Shown here: piece after piece, positions 1-7,813 of the stretch | Position numbering within the stretch: the first letter of the stretch is position 1 | How the letters are laid out: every line of letters starts with the position of its first letter | Source: Enemella evansiae | GTDB taxonomy: Bacteria > Pseudomonadota > Alphaproteobacteria > Rhodobacterales > Rhodobacteraceae | Assembly (NCBI GenBank): GCA_017255395.1 | Contig: JAFKDC010000031.1 | Span: 1 to 35,035 of the forward strand | Reading direction: 5' to 3' | DNA length: 35,035 bases | Program-made: the position numbers and the translations under genes | The notes under the pieces: model-generated | What the model saw: the letters and a program-made list of their open reading frames with translations, nothing else | Told to the model about the DNA's origin: nothing | The model's database searches: none

Positions 1-132
1 CCCGCCCCGCTGCGCGAGATGATGGCTCCGCGCGTCGGGCGATTGCTCAACCTGCGCCGATCGGCGTAAACACCAACTGGGCTCCGGTCGCGGCTGGATG
101 AAAGTTCAATAGCAGGTCACGGGAAGTGAGAT
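1..132 (+). other. Window edge: possible C-terminal tail of an upstream gene, then leader DNA
   Basis: Frame 1 is open from the first base to a TAA at 67-69, giving 22 codons rich in Arg and Leu. This could be the end of a gene lying outside the window. It is too short to assign or to separate from chance. The rest is the upstream region of the ParB-like gene, and I see no clear promoter hexamers in it. Confidence 0.25.
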
Positions 133-149
133 CGGAAGAGTGGCTTCCG
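133..149 (+). promoter_or_regulatory. Leader stem-loop of the ParB-like gene
   Basis: CGGAAG (133-138) pairs perfectly with CTTCCG (144-149) around the loop AGTGG. The stem ends 23 nt before the ATG at 173. The segment after it, CCGGCGCC-N-GTC-N2-GGAG, is nearly identical to the leader of the DUF932 gene at 17022-17052. In both copies the stem pairs are kept while some stem bases differ, which suggests a folded RNA. It is a member of the leader family described in the findings. Confidence 0.6.
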
Positions 150-172
150 GCGCCCGTCGTGGAGAAGATCTG

Positions 173-2341
173 ATGGCGAAATCTGCCCAGAAAGTCACCC
201 TGTCCCCGTCCCGGGACATTCCCTTCGACAAGCTCGTGCTGAGCCAGTCCAACGTCCGGCGCATCAAGGCCGGCATCTCCATCGAGGAACTGGCCGAAGA
301 CATCGCCCGCCGCGGGTTGCTGCAGAGCCTGAGCGTTCGGCCCATTCTGGCGGATGATGGCTCCGAGACCGGCAAGTTCGAAATCCCCGCTGGCGGTCGG
401 CGCTTCCAGGCCCTGTCTCTCCTGGTTAAGCAGAAACGCTTGGCCAAGACGACGCCCATTCCCTGCATCGTGCGGGATGCCAATTCTGCGATCCTCGCCG
501 AAGACGATTCGCTCGCTGAGAACATGCAGCGTGCAGCCCTGCACCCGCTTGATCAGTTCCGCGCCTTCGTGGCGCTGCGGGAGAAGGGTCAGGGCGATGA
601 AGAGATCGCAGCCGCCTTCTTCGTCACCCCGCAGGTGGTCAAGCAGCGCCTGAAACTCGCGGCCGTGGCCCCTGCCCTGCTTGAGCTCTATGCCGAGGAT
701 GAAATGACGCTGGAGCAGCTGATGGCCTTCACGGTCAATCCGGATCATGAGCGCCAGGTTCAGGTCTGGGATGCGATCAAGTCGTCCTGGAACAAGGAGC
801 CTTATCAGATCAGACGCATGCTGACCGAAACCTCGGTGCGGGCCTCCGATCGTCGTGCCGTCTTTGTCGGCGCCGATGCCTATGAGGCTGCTGGCGGCAC
901 CATGTTGCACGACCTCTTCCAGGGCGATGACGGCGGCTGGCTGGAAGACCCGGCCCTGCTCGATCGCCTGGTCAGCGAGAAGCTTCAGGCTGAAGCCGAG
1001 GCCATCGCGACCGAAGGTTGGAAATGGATCGAGGTTTCGCTCGACCTGCCCTATGGCTACAGCCACGGATTGCGGCGGCTGAGCGGAGATCCAGCGCCGA
1101 TGACAGATGACGAAGGCGCGGCCCATGCCAAGCTGCTTGCCGAGTACCGGGCGCTCGAGGAGGAATACGAGGGCCAGGACGAATTCCCCGAAGAGATCGA
1201 CACGCGTCTTGGCGAGTTGGAAGTCGCGATGGAGAAGCTCGAGGCTCGACCGGTGATCTTCGACGATGAGGAGATCGCGCGAGCAGGGGCCTTCGTGACG
1301 CTTGATCGCTATGGCGAGCTTGCAGTTTATCGGGGCTTTGTCCGGCCCGAGGATGAACCTCGGCAAGATGCCGACGTCCACAGCGGTGAACAGGCGGCAG
1401 ACGGGCAGGGCGTTGAACTTTCAACGGGGAGCAAAGTGGATGGTATCGGCCATGGCACGCTGATCACCTCTGCTGGTCAAGTGCTTGGCGCGAACATGCC
1501 CGACGACGAGGACGATGGTGCGTTGAAACCGTTGCCCGAGCGGCTGATCATGGAGTTGACGGCGCACCGGACATTGGCACTGCGCGAAGCAGTCGGGCGC
1601 TCCCCCGACGTCGCGTTGACGCTGCTGCTCCTGAAGCTCGTCAATGACACCTTCCGGACGTCCAGTTCGGCCGGCAGCTGCCTCGAAGCGTCGGTGCGTC
1701 ACGTCTACATGTCCGCGCAGGCGAGCGATCTGAAGGACAGCGTGGTGGCTAAGATGGTGGACGATCGCCATGCGGAGTGGGAAGCCGAGTTGCCGCTCGG
1801 CGACGATGCCGGCCTCTGGGATTACCTGGCTTCCCTCGATCAAGCGAGTCGGCTGTCCCTGCTCGCGCATTGCCTCAGCTTCGGGATCAACGCGCTCCAT
1901 GAGAAGGTGAACCCTTATGGTGCCGGTATCTCCGCCAGCGGTTTGACCAAGCGGATGACCCAGTCCGACTTGGTCGCAGAGGCGGTCGATCTTGACATGG
2001 TCGAGGCGGGGTGGGAGCCGACGGTCGATACCTATCTGAACCGTGTGCCCAAGGCACGGATCCTCGAGGCTGTGCGTGAGGCGAAAGGGGAGGGGACGGC
2101 GCAACTCCTCGATCACCTGAAGAAGGGCGAGATGGCAACCGAAGCCGAGCGTCTGCTGAAAGGCAGCGGCTGGTTGCCGGAGGTTCTTCGCCGTCACGAT
2201 CTGGCAGCACTCGAAGACGCGGAAGGGCAGGGGGCGCCTGAGCCCGTTTCTGACGCCGGCCAGACCGAGGATGTCGACCTGCCTGCCTTCCTCACCGCTG
2301 ACCTGCCGGGTGATGATGCATCGATGATGGCTGCGGAGTGA
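173..2341 (+). CDS. Large ParB/Srx-fold nuclease-like plasmid protein
   Basis: 722 aa. The N-terminal 200 residues are a ParB/Spo0J-type domain. It contains the NVRR start of the fold near residue 27, the phosphate-loop-like IPAGGRRFQA (71-80), the second signature ENMQRAALHPLDQ (116-128), and a helix-turn-helix around 140-165 (EEIAAAFFVTPQVVKQRL). The remaining 500 residues are acidic, partly helical and match no domain I can name. Canonical ParB partition proteins are about 300 aa and are encoded beside ParA. Here no ParA is present, so a role in DNA binding or element maintenance is more likely than classic partition. The start at 173 is chosen because GGAG (161-164) lies 8 nt upstream; an earlier in-frame start at 140 would run through the leader hairpin. 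Similar large ParB-like proteins accompany DUF932, RadC and methylase-helicase genes on Rhodobacteraceae plasmids, as I recall. Confidence 0.85.
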   Translation: MAKSAQKVTLSPSRDIPFDKLVLSQSNVRRIKAGISIEELAEDIARRGLLQSLSVRPILADDGSETGKFEIPAGGRRFQALSLLVKQKRLAKTTPIPCIVRDANSAILAEDDSLAENMQRAALHPLDQFRAFVALREKGQGDEEIAAAFFVTPQVVKQRLKLAAVAPALLELYAEDEMTLEQLMAFTVNPDHERQVQVWDAIKSSWNKEPYQIRRMLTETSVRASDRRAVFVGADAYEAAGGTMLHDLFQGDDGGWLEDPALLDRLVSEKLQAEAEAIATEGWKWIEVSLDLPYGYSHGLRRLSGDPAPMTDDEGAAHAKLLAEYRALEEEYEGQDEFPEEIDTRLGELEVAMEKLEARPVIFDDEEIARAGAFVTLDRYGELAVYRGFVRPEDEPRQDADVHSGEQAADGQGVELSTGSKVDGIGHGTLITSAGQVLGANMPDDEDDGALKPLPERLIMELTAHRTLALREAVGRSPDVALTLLLLKLVNDTFRTSSSAGSCLEASVRHVYMSAQASDLKDSVVAKMVDDRHAEWEAELPLGDDAGLWDYLASLDQASRLSLLAHCLSFGINALHEKVNPYGAGISASGLTKRMTQSDLVAEAVDLDMVEAGWEPTVDTYLNRVPKARILEAVREAKGEGTAQLLDHLKKGEMATEAERLLKGSGWLPEVLRRHDLAALEDAEGQGAPEPVSDAGQTEDVDLPAFLTADLPGDDASMMAAE

Positions 2342-2353
2342 TCCGCGCCATCC

Positions 2354-2375
2354 GAGGGCGGGTTTCCCCGCCCTC
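2354..2375 (+). terminator. Stem-loop after the ParB-like gene (terminator or 3'-end hairpin)
   Basis: GAGGGCGGG (2354-2362) pairs perfectly with CCCGCCCTC (2367-2375) around a 4-nt TTTC loop, 13 bp after the stop codon. No T-run follows, so it may be a factor-dependent or RNA-stabilising 3' hairpin rather than a textbook intrinsic terminator. Confidence 0.5.
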
Positions 2376-2407
2376 AATCACATAAAATGCAACAATATCA
2401 ATATGAT

Positions 2408-2427
2408 GAATGCAAAATGACGCATTC
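2408..2427 (+). promoter_or_regulatory. Inverted repeat upstream of the 157-aa gene
   Basis: GAATGC (2408-2413) and GCATTC (2422-2427) form an inverted repeat with an 8-nt spacer, 13 nt before the ATG at 2441. It lies in an unusually AT-rich stretch (2380-2430). It could be an operator over a promoter or an RNA hairpin. The sequence alone does not decide. Confidence 0.4.
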
Positions 2428-2440
2428 AGGATGAGGAATC

Positions 2441-2914
2441 ATGTCTGCAACCACCATTCTCGACACCGCGCCCCTGGGCGCGCTCATTCGCTACACCGAC
2501 AACAGTCCGAAACCGCCCGCCCGGTTCACAAAGAAGCTCGCGGCCTGGGAGCGCTCGAACGGCGTCGGCCGTCTCGTCAAGAAGGAGCCGCCGCGACCCT
2601 ATCCGACCTGGACGGCGCCGGCGTCGTTCACGCTGCACGAGGGGAACTTCTCTTCGGACGGGGTCATTCTTGTCACCATCATGCGGACTCATTCGGCTGA
2701 CAGTGCGTTGACATTCGAAGTGGCTGAGGAGCCGAAGCCCGGACAGGTGCGCGTCGTGCTGGATTTCGGCGGCTGCACGGAGCTGCTCCACCTGGCCGAG
2801 TCCGTCACGGCTGCCGAACTCTGGATCGCCAGAGAAAGCTATCGCAACGCGCGGCTGGAGATTGTCGGCGAAGAAGACGCCGGTAGGGCAGGGGACGCGG
2901 AGCTTGCCGCCTGA
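2441..2914 (+). CDS. Conserved-type hypothetical protein, 157 aa
   Basis: I do not recognise a family. The protein is soluble, with no signal peptide or membrane segment. It opens with a basic, proline-rich stretch (residues 20-60), continues as an apparent alpha/beta region, and ends in an acidic, alanine-rich tail. The start has a GAGGA ribosome site (2431-2435) at normal spacing. A terminator-like hairpin lies on each side (2354-2375 and 2934-2953), so it is probably a single-gene transcript. Its position beside the ParB-like gene suggests a backbone function. Confidence 0.7.
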   Translation: MSATTILDTAPLGALIRYTDNSPKPPARFTKKLAAWERSNGVGRLVKKEPPRPYPTWTAPASFTLHEGNFSSDGVILVTIMRTHSADSALTFEVAEEPKPGQVRVVLDFGGCTELLHLAESVTAAELWIARESYRNARLEIVGEEDAGRAGDAELAA

Positions 2915-2933
2915 GCCTATGTAGAACCCAAGG

Positions 2934-2953
2934 GGCCCGCCCAAGAGCGGGCC
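2934..2953 (+). terminator. Terminator-like hairpin after the 157-aa gene
   Basis: GGCCCGC (2934-2940) pairs with GCGGGCC (2947-2953) around a 6-nt loop and is followed by TCTCATC. It is a compact GC stem 20 bp after the stop codon with a weak pyrimidine tail. Confidence 0.6.
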
Positions 2954-3261
2954 TCTCATCCATGACGCCCCTGTCCCGCGAGATCGCGGGGCACCATAGG
3001 ATCCATTCCAATACGGAAAGGGATCGTCATCCAAGAGCCTGCCCGGGAGGCTGGCAGCGAAAGCACCAGTGGAACATACGGCTCCAGTCAGCGGTCGCAC
3101 CATCCCCCGCTCGCCATTCCCTTCCTTGCCCCGAATCCTGTCTTCGAGATCAACCCGCGAGGGGTCGGACCACGGGCGAACCCGTGCCGCCGGGTGGATT
3201 CGGACGAGCCGAACGCACCCGGTGATGTCAGCCAGTCTTCGGGCCTGCGGGGTCCTGTCGC
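2954..3261. other. Gene-poor stretch before the 54-aa gene
   Basis: Open frames here are short, overlap each other on both strands and lack convincing ribosome sites. I see no recognisable protein. The 3' end leads into the hairpin at 3262-3280. Confidence 0.5.
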
Positions 3262-3280
3262 GCGGGGGATGGTCCTCCGC
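3262..3280 (+). promoter_or_regulatory. Leader stem-loop of the 54-aa gene
   Basis: GCGGGGGA (3262-3269) pairs with TCCTCCGC (3273-3280) with one G·T pair and a TGG loop. The stem ends 22 nt before the ATG at 3303. It is followed by AAGACAGGA, which also follows the ssb leader hairpin (15050-15058). GAGACAGG follows the DUF2493 leader hairpin (31555-31562). Confidence 0.55.
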
Positions 3281-3302
3281 CTCCAAGACAGGAGCCAAAC
3301 AG

Positions 3303-3467
3303 ATGTCCCGCAAAGATGCTCACGCCTTCGCCGCTTCCCTCGCCGCCACGCTCATGGTCTCGATCGTCGTCTTCCAGGCAGGTGATGGAACCTATGGTGC
3401 CGTCCCCGCCGATGAAATCGACGGCGACGAGGTCGTGATCGTCTCGGAATACGACCCGTTCGGGTGA
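3303..3467 (+). CDS. Small hypothetical protein with one hydrophobic segment, 54 aa
   Basis: A short peptide with a basic N-terminus, a hydrophobic segment at about residues 9-24, and an acidic C-terminal half ending in DPFG. The layout fits a single-pass membrane or exported peptide. ACAGGAG lies just upstream at usable spacing, and the leader hairpin matches those of other backbone genes, which supports it being real. A long inverted repeat at 3490-3522 follows as a probable terminator. I recognise no homologue. Confidence 0.55.
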   Translation: MSRKDAHAFAASLAATLMVSIVVFQAGDGTYGAVPADEIDGDEVVIVSEYDPFG

Positions 3468-3489
3468 AGCTTCGGCCTCACTTCCCGAG

Positions 3490-3522
3490 GGCCCAGGCGT
3501 GGCACAGGTGTGCACCTGGGCC
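3490..3522 (+). terminator. Long hairpin after the 54-aa gene
   Basis: GGCCCAGG and CCTGGGCC form an 8-bp perfect stem around a 17-nt loop, shortly after the stop at 3467. A second short stem, CCCCG-TGAC-CGGGG, follows at about 3533-3546. The pair resembles a 3' processing or termination region. Confidence 0.45.
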
Positions 3523-3546
3523 TAGTAATGCCCCCGTGACCGGGGA

Positions 3547-3833
3547 TAGTCAGTCGGCTAACAATCGCTTCCGACAGTCTGCTTCTACCATGTTCGGGAA
3601 GCCTTTTCGTCGACCATCCCTATATGCTGGAAACAGCGGTCACCCTCATGGTGAGCGCTGGTTACATGACGTTCATCAGCGCGGGGTCCATTCCGAACAG
3701 GCTGCTGGCGCTGTGCGCTGCCTTTCCGAGCGTGACGCTGCATAGCACGGTAACCGACGCGCCAGGCCAGGCCCTGATGATCTTGATCCCAAGGCTGCAT
3801 TTGACCCTTTGGGAACCAAAGTGGATGTCGCTG
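3547..3833. other. Boundary region between backbone and redox/metal island, no gene seen
   Basis: No open frame here has a recognisable product. A plus-strand frame beginning at 3624 runs on antisense through the 3' end of the histidine kinase and is rejected. This is the likely left edge of the island, but I see no clear attachment site or terminal repeat. Confidence 0.4.
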
Positions 3834-5171
3834 TCACTCGCTGTCGTCTATCGGCAACCTGAGCGATACTTGAAAACCTGTGGTCCGGCCCGGCCGCGGC
3901 GATTGAAGGACAAGGCGGCTGCTGATCCGCTCTGCGATTGCGGCGACGATGGCAAGACCCAGGCCGCTGCCGTCGGAGGTGGCAGAGGCCCGCTCGAAAC
4001 GCGCTGTCAGCCGGTCGAGTGTTTCGCCTGGCACGACAGGGCCGTCATTTGCCACGGTGAACTGGCCAGATGCGGTCAGCGTGACGTCGACCGGGGTAGT
4101 CTGTCCCCCATGACGAAGAGCGTTTTCCACGAGGTTCCGGCACAGAATGGCGAAGGCGTCGGGATCAAGATCTGACATGACAGCCATGTCGGGAAGATTT
4201 AGCCTGATACGATCTGGCGTGCCCGTGCGGCCAATATCGTCCACCACAATTCTCGCAACGCCCCTCAGATCCGAGCTTTTGTCCATCCTCAATCGCCCGC
4301 CTTCTGCCCGCGCGAGTTGCATCATGCGTTCTGTGCGTCGCGTCAGCCTTTTCAGCGTCTCCTCGATGTCGGTCGCACGTTGTGCAGCCGCTCGGTCCTT
4401 GGTTTCCGACCTGAGCCTCTGCGCCTGCGCGATCGCTCCCGCGAGTGGTGTGCGCAACTCGTGAGCGGCGTTCGCGGCGAAGCTTCGCTCGGCCTCGAAC
4501 GCCTCACGTAATCTGGCCAGCAGGCTGTTCAGCGTATCAGCCAACGGGCCGATTTCAGTTGGAAGCCCCTCGTGAGGAACCTGCGAAAGGTCGCGAGCGC
4601 CACGTGCTTCCAGCCGCGCGCGGAACCGGCGCAGAGGATCAAGGCTGAAGCGAACTGCCAGGATGATCGCGATCAAGGCCACGGGAAGCACGATCAGCAA
4701 GGGCAGGCCGAGACCCATCTGGATTTCGCGAGCCACCGACATGCGGTGGGCCAGCGGCTCGGCCACTGTGATGCGGATCGTGTCCTGAAGCGCCGCGTCG
4801 CTGTAGAGACGGTGCGTCGCGGTCTGGCGAAACCCGGGCCCGTCATAGGAGGGGAACACGGTGGGGTCCGCCGCATGCGATTGCAGCAGGATGCGGCCTT
4901 CGGCATCGCGCACGAGATAGGTGAAGAACTCGTCGTGCGCACGGATCGGGGCGAGCCGCTGGGTCACACCCTGATCTTCCCGCCCGACGATGTCGGTTAC
5001 TGCCAGCGGCAGGATCCGCTCCGCTGTCTCACGGAGCGCGCTGTCGAAGACCTCGTCCATTTCGGCCCGGACGATCACGGCCGTCACCGTCGCAGCCAGC
5101 AGCCACAGCACCGTCAGCACCAGCCCCACGGATAGGCCGAGCCGCGCCTGAAGGCTTGCGGGCCACCTCAT
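3834..5171 (-). CDS. Two-component sensor histidine kinase
   Basis: 445 aa. A membrane-anchored sensor that should autophosphorylate and pass phosphate to the regulator encoded just upstream. It has a transmembrane helix at about residues 11-34, a periplasmic sensor loop of about 120 residues, and a second helix at about 155-173. Next come a HAMP-like linker, the H-box FAANAAHELRTPL (231-243, His237), the N-box NLVENALRHGG (346-356), and the G-box GSGLGLAI (401-408). Domain order and length match QseC/PmrB-type kinases. Its ATG overlaps the regulator stop (ATGA), so the two are translationally coupled. The open frame continues upstream, but that part overlaps the regulator in another frame and is not used. 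The sensed signal is unknown; the neighbours suggest a metal or redox cue. Confidence 0.93.
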   Translation of the reverse strand: MRWPASLQARLGLSVGLVLTVLWLLAATVTAVIVRAEMDEVFDSALRETAERILPLAVTDIVGREDQGVTQRLAPIRAHDEFFTYLVRDAEGRILLQSHAADPTVFPSYDGPGFRQTATHRLYSDAALQDTIRITVAEPLAHRMSVAREIQMGLGLPLLIVLPVALIAIILAVRFSLDPLRRFRARLEARGARDLSQVPHEGLPTEIGPLADTLNSLLARLREAFEAERSFAANAAHELRTPLAGAIAQAQRLRSETKDRAAAQRATDIEETLKRLTRRTERMMQLARAEGGRLRMDKSSDLRGVARIVVDDIGRTGTPDRIRLNLPDMAVMSDLDPDAFAILCRNLVENALRHGGQTTPVDVTLTASGQFTVANDGPVVPGETLDRLTARFERASATSDGSGLGLAIVAAIAERISSRLVLQSPRPGRTTGFQVSLRLPIDDSE

Positions 5172-5827
5172 GGCCTGCCCAGGCGGTAGCCCATGCCGCG
5201 CTCGGTTTCGATGATTGCGCTCCCCAGTTTCTTCCGCAGGCGGCTGAGATGGACCTCGATGGTGTTGCTCTCGACCTCGGCGTCGAAGGCGTAGAGCTTC
5301 TCCTCCAACTGCGCCTTGGACAGGAGCTGCCCGGGGCGCGCGAGGAAGGCTTCGAAGAGCGCCCATTCCCGCGCCGTCAGCGGCACATGTCTGCCATCCC
5401 GATGGACGCTGCGCGCAGCAAGGTCGATGTCGAGCGGTCCGTGGGTCAGGATCGGGTTGGGGTTGCCGCTGTAGCGCCGCGCGACCGATCCGATCCGCGC
5501 CGACAGTTCCGACAGGTCGAAAGGCTTCACAAGGTAGTCGTCTGCGCCCGCGTTGAGGCCTTCGATGCGGTCCGACACTTGGTCGAGTGCGGTAAGAATG
5601 ATGACCGGCGTCACGTCGCCCCGCGTGCGCAAAACCTTGAGGAACCCGATGCCACGCCCGTCCGGCAGCATCAGGTCGAGCAGGATTAAGTCGTAGGACG
5701 TAGCAGCCATGGCATCGCTTGCCGCATCCAACCGCGTAACCCAATCCACTGACTGGCCATCGGCTGCGATCTGGTCGCGCACGGCAGCGCCGAGGGTCGT
5801 GTCGTCTTCGATCAGCAATATGCGCAT
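5168..5827 (-). CDS. OmpR/PhoB-family response regulator
   Basis: 219 aa. A DNA-binding regulator with an N-terminal receiver domain: acidic pocket EDD (residues 7-9), phosphoacceptor Asp51 in LLDLMLPDG, and Lys101 in LVKPFD. The C-terminal winged helix (about 125-217) includes the recognition region NTIEVHLSRLRKKLG. The chosen start gives the usual MRILLIEDD opening; a longer start at 5878 adds 17 residues outside the fold. It is divergent from the first PepSY gene across a 145-bp gap. Tandem TCAGG repeats, 11 bp apart, in that gap and before the second PepSY gene are candidate binding sites, because OmpR-family proteins bind such direct repeats. Related regulators next to PepSY genes are often labelled QseB/PmrA-like. 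Confidence 0.93.
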   Translation of the reverse strand: MRILLIEDDTTLGAAVRDQIAADGQSVDWVTRLDAASDAMAATSYDLILLDLMLPDGRGIGFLKVLRTRGDVTPVIILTALDQVSDRIEGLNAGADDYLVKPFDLSELSARIGSVARRYSGNPNPILTHGPLDIDLAARSVHRDGRHVPLTAREWALFEAFLARPGQLLSKAQLEEKLYAFDAEVESNTIEVHLSRLRKKLGSAIIETERGMGYRLGRP

Positions 5828-5879
5828 GGTCGTACCCGTTCTTGTCTGATGTCCCTGCATGATCCGTCTGGCTGACACG

Positions 5880-5922
5880 AAGCTGAAGCCTGTGGGTCGC
5901 GCCCGTTCAGGCTGTCGTCAGT
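5880..5922. promoter_or_regulatory. Candidate response-regulator site before PepSY gene 1
   Basis: AAGCTGAAGC (5880-5889) and the direct repeat TCAGG-N6-TCAGT (5907-5922) lie in the divergent gap. The same two elements appear at 7727-7768 before the second PepSY gene, at nearly the same distance from the start codon (50 versus 45 nt between repeat and ATG). The 11-bp repeat period is typical of OmpR-family binding. Confidence 0.5.
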
Positions 5923-5972
5923 TTCGCAGCGCATGAAGTGCATCAAGAGGCGAGCCACTAGGAGTGTGCCCC

Positions 5973-6290
5973 ATGAAGAAGACATTGACAATTATCGGCT
6001 TTCTCGCGGTCGTCCCGGCCGGCGCGGCGCTGGCTGACGACGACTGCTTCGTTCCGATGGCTGATTGGCAGCCGCGCGACGCGGTTGCCCGTCTTGCCGA
6101 GGAAAATGGCTGGGCGGTGCGCCGCATCAAGATCGACGATGGCTGCTACGAAATTGACGGCCGGGATGCCCAAGGGCGTGCGATCGAGGTGACGGTCCAC
6201 CCGGCGACGTTGGAAGTAATCGAGTTCGAGTTTGAGGACGACGATGATGATCGTCGCGACCGCGATCACGAGAGACGCGACGATGACTGA
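5973..6290 (+). CDS. Exported PepSY-domain protein 1, 105 aa
   Basis: It has a clean signal peptide (MKKTLTIIGFLAVVPAGAALA, cleavage before DDD, about residue 21). A single PepSY domain (about 25-90) follows, with the typical W-Q-P-R-D-A-V opening, an E-N-G-W-x-V-R strand, and a Y-E-I-D-G-R-D-x-x-G-R turn. The C-terminus is a run of Asp and Arg that may bind cations. Start 5973 is set by AGGAG (5960-5964) 8 nt upstream, rather than the ATG at 5964. It overlaps the following reductase gene by 8 bp, implying coupling. It is a close paralogue of the protein at 7814. PepSY domains are periplasmic modules found with reductases and metal-responsive kinases. A role as periplasmic partner or sensor accessory is inferred. 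Confidence 0.88.
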   Translation: MKKTLTIIGFLAVVPAGAALADDDCFVPMADWQPRDAVARLAEENGWAVRRIKIDDGCYEIDGRDAQGRAIEVTVHPATLEVIEFEFEDDDDDRRDRDHERRDDD

Positions 6291-7632
6291 TACGGCGCAT
6301 CGTGATGGTAATGTCTCTGCGCCGGGCCTTCCCACACTCCCTCGGCTTTCCCTCAACTCTCCTCTGGCCCTGACGGGCCCGGTGCTGGTGGCGCTGCCAT
6401 GCCTGCTGGCGGCTCTGTTCGGGATGAACACCTATGCGCCTTATGGTGCGGATGCAGCATTTGGTATTGCCGTCGGGGCCGCGGCAGTTGTCGCGATGGC
6501 ACAGACCTTGATCCTCGCCGCACGGCCGCCACTGGTGGAACCATTGTTCGGCGGTCTCGATCGAATGTACCGGGTCCACAAATGGCTCGGCATTTCCGCG
6601 ATGGTCCTGATGATACTGCACCAGCAGATAGAGCCGGATTTCGAGCGTTTGGTGCGTGAAACCTCCCTTGGGGACCTAGGTGAAGAGGCGGGCGAACTTG
6701 CCTTCAACGCACTTCTCGCCCTAGTCGCTGTCAGCTGGTTCCGGAGATTGCCCTTCATCGGGCTCGAGATTCCCTATCAGCTCTGGCGGTTCAGCCATCG
6801 TTTCATGGGAGCCCTTTTTGCAATCGTGGTGTTTCACCAGTTTTTTGTCGACATGCCTGCTGGGGTAGACCCGACATTCATGTTGGTGCTGAATGCTTTC
6901 GGCATCGCCGGAGTGGTCGCCTGGATCTTCACCGAGTTGCTCGCTCCGCACCTACGGCGTAGAGACTTCACCGTCAGCCAGATCAGGCAGACCGGTGACA
7001 CGACCACCTTGACCCTCCGCCCCGAGGGGCGGGCCATGCGGTGGCGGCCGGGGCAATTCGCCTTCTTCCGCGCGCCAGAGGCGGGACTGTCCGAGCCGCA
7101 CCCCTTCACGATCGCCAGCGCCCCGCGCCCTGACGGCACCCTGACGTTCTCCATCCGGGGCTTGGGTGGCTGGACACGAAGCCTGCCCGCCATCTTGCGG
7201 ACCGGAACGCGTGTGCAGGTCGAAGGGCCATATGGACGGTTCAATTTCCGCAAGGGCGGTGCGCGCCAAATATGGCTTGCCGGCGGCATCGGTATCACGC
7301 CGTTCCTCGCCTGGGCGGAAAGCCTGACAGAGGCGGAGAGTCGCGACATTCACCTCATCTACTGCGTTCCGACACAAGATGAAGCGATTGGCGTAGAGAC
7401 GCTGCGCGCTGCGGTTGCCCGCAACCCGAGGTTCAGTTTCGAGGTGTTCGTCACGGCGCGCGATGGCAGGCTCACGGCTGAGCGGCTGATCAGCGCCACC
7501 CCTTTCGCAGTCCGGCAAGCCGATCTGTGGTTCTGTGGCCCAACCGGCCTGAAGGACGGGGTCCTGAAGGGCTTGAAGGCGCAAGGCCAAACGCCTCGCC
7601 GTGTCCGTTTCGAGCAGTTCGAATTCGCTTAA
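6283..7632 (+). CDS. Membrane ferric-reductase-like flavohaem oxidoreductase
   Basis: 449 aa. The N-terminal half has six hydrophobic segments and two histidine pairs suited to bis-haem ligation (His99/His113 and His172/His185). The C-terminal half is a ferredoxin-NADP-reductase module: FAD-binding HPFTIAS (273-279), EGPYGRF (314-320), the nucleotide-binding loop AGGIGITPF (333-341), and WFCGPTGL near the end. The family moves electrons from cytoplasmic NAD(P)H across the membrane to an external acceptor such as Fe(III) or oxygen. The acceptor here is not known. The ATG overlaps the PepSY stop by 8 bp, so the PepSY protein is likely its periplasmic partner. A strong terminator follows at 7689-7717. 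Confidence 0.9.
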   Translation: MTDTAHRDGNVSAPGLPTLPRLSLNSPLALTGPVLVALPCLLAALFGMNTYAPYGADAAFGIAVGAAAVVAMAQTLILAARPPLVEPLFGGLDRMYRVHKWLGISAMVLMILHQQIEPDFERLVRETSLGDLGEEAGELAFNALLALVAVSWFRRLPFIGLEIPYQLWRFSHRFMGALFAIVVFHQFFVDMPAGVDPTFMLVLNAFGIAGVVAWIFTELLAPHLRRRDFTVSQIRQTGDTTTLTLRPEGRAMRWRPGQFAFFRAPEAGLSEPHPFTIASAPRPDGTLTFSIRGLGGWTRSLPAILRTGTRVQVEGPYGRFNFRKGGARQIWLAGGIGITPFLAWAESLTEAESRDIHLIYCVPTQDEAIGVETLRAAVARNPRFSFEVFVTARDGRLTAERLISATPFAVRQADLWFCGPTGLKDGVLKGLKAQGQTPRRVRFEQFEFA

Positions 7633-7688
7633 CCGCGGGGCAGGGCGCATCGCCATGTCAGCCCTGTGGCCTGCGCTCGCACCTTTTT

Positions 7689-7717
7689 GGCCCCGCCCTC
7701 ATCGGCGGGGCCATTTT
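7689..7717 (+). terminator. Intrinsic terminator after the ferric-reductase-like gene
   Basis: GGCCCCGCC (7689-7697) pairs with GGCGGGGCC (7704-7712) around CTCATC and is followed by ATTTT. A T-run also lies on the other side (CTTTTT at about 7683), so it could stop transcription from both directions. Confidence 0.85.
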
Positions 7718-7726
7718 CCTGACGGC

Positions 7727-7768
7727 AAGCTGAAGCGGGAATCGCCGACGCGTCAGGAAGGCCTCAGG
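7727..7768. promoter_or_regulatory. Candidate response-regulator site before PepSY gene 2
   Basis: AAGCTGAAGC (7727-7736) followed by TCAGG-N6-TCAGG (7753-7768), matching the pair of elements before PepSY gene 1. It lies just after the terminator and 45 nt before the ATG at 7814, where a promoter for the second operon is expected. Confidence 0.5.
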
Positions 7769-7813
7769 TCCTGTCTCCAGATTGTCCTCAGCAGATGACA
7801 AGGAGACCCTGCC

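Noticed and set aside
47-1381. Long minus-strand open frame opposite the ParB-like gene
   Set aside because: It is antisense to a gene with clear ParB motifs, has no family features, and is explained by GC-rich codon use.
3624-4175. Plus-strand open frame at the left edge of the island
   Set aside because: It runs antisense through the kinase 3' end, and no family is recognised.
5172-5744. Extended N-terminus of the histidine kinase
   Set aside because: This part overlaps the response regulator out of frame and reads as low-complexity Arg/His/Pro. The ATG at 5171 overlaps the regulator stop and opens a normal transmembrane segment.
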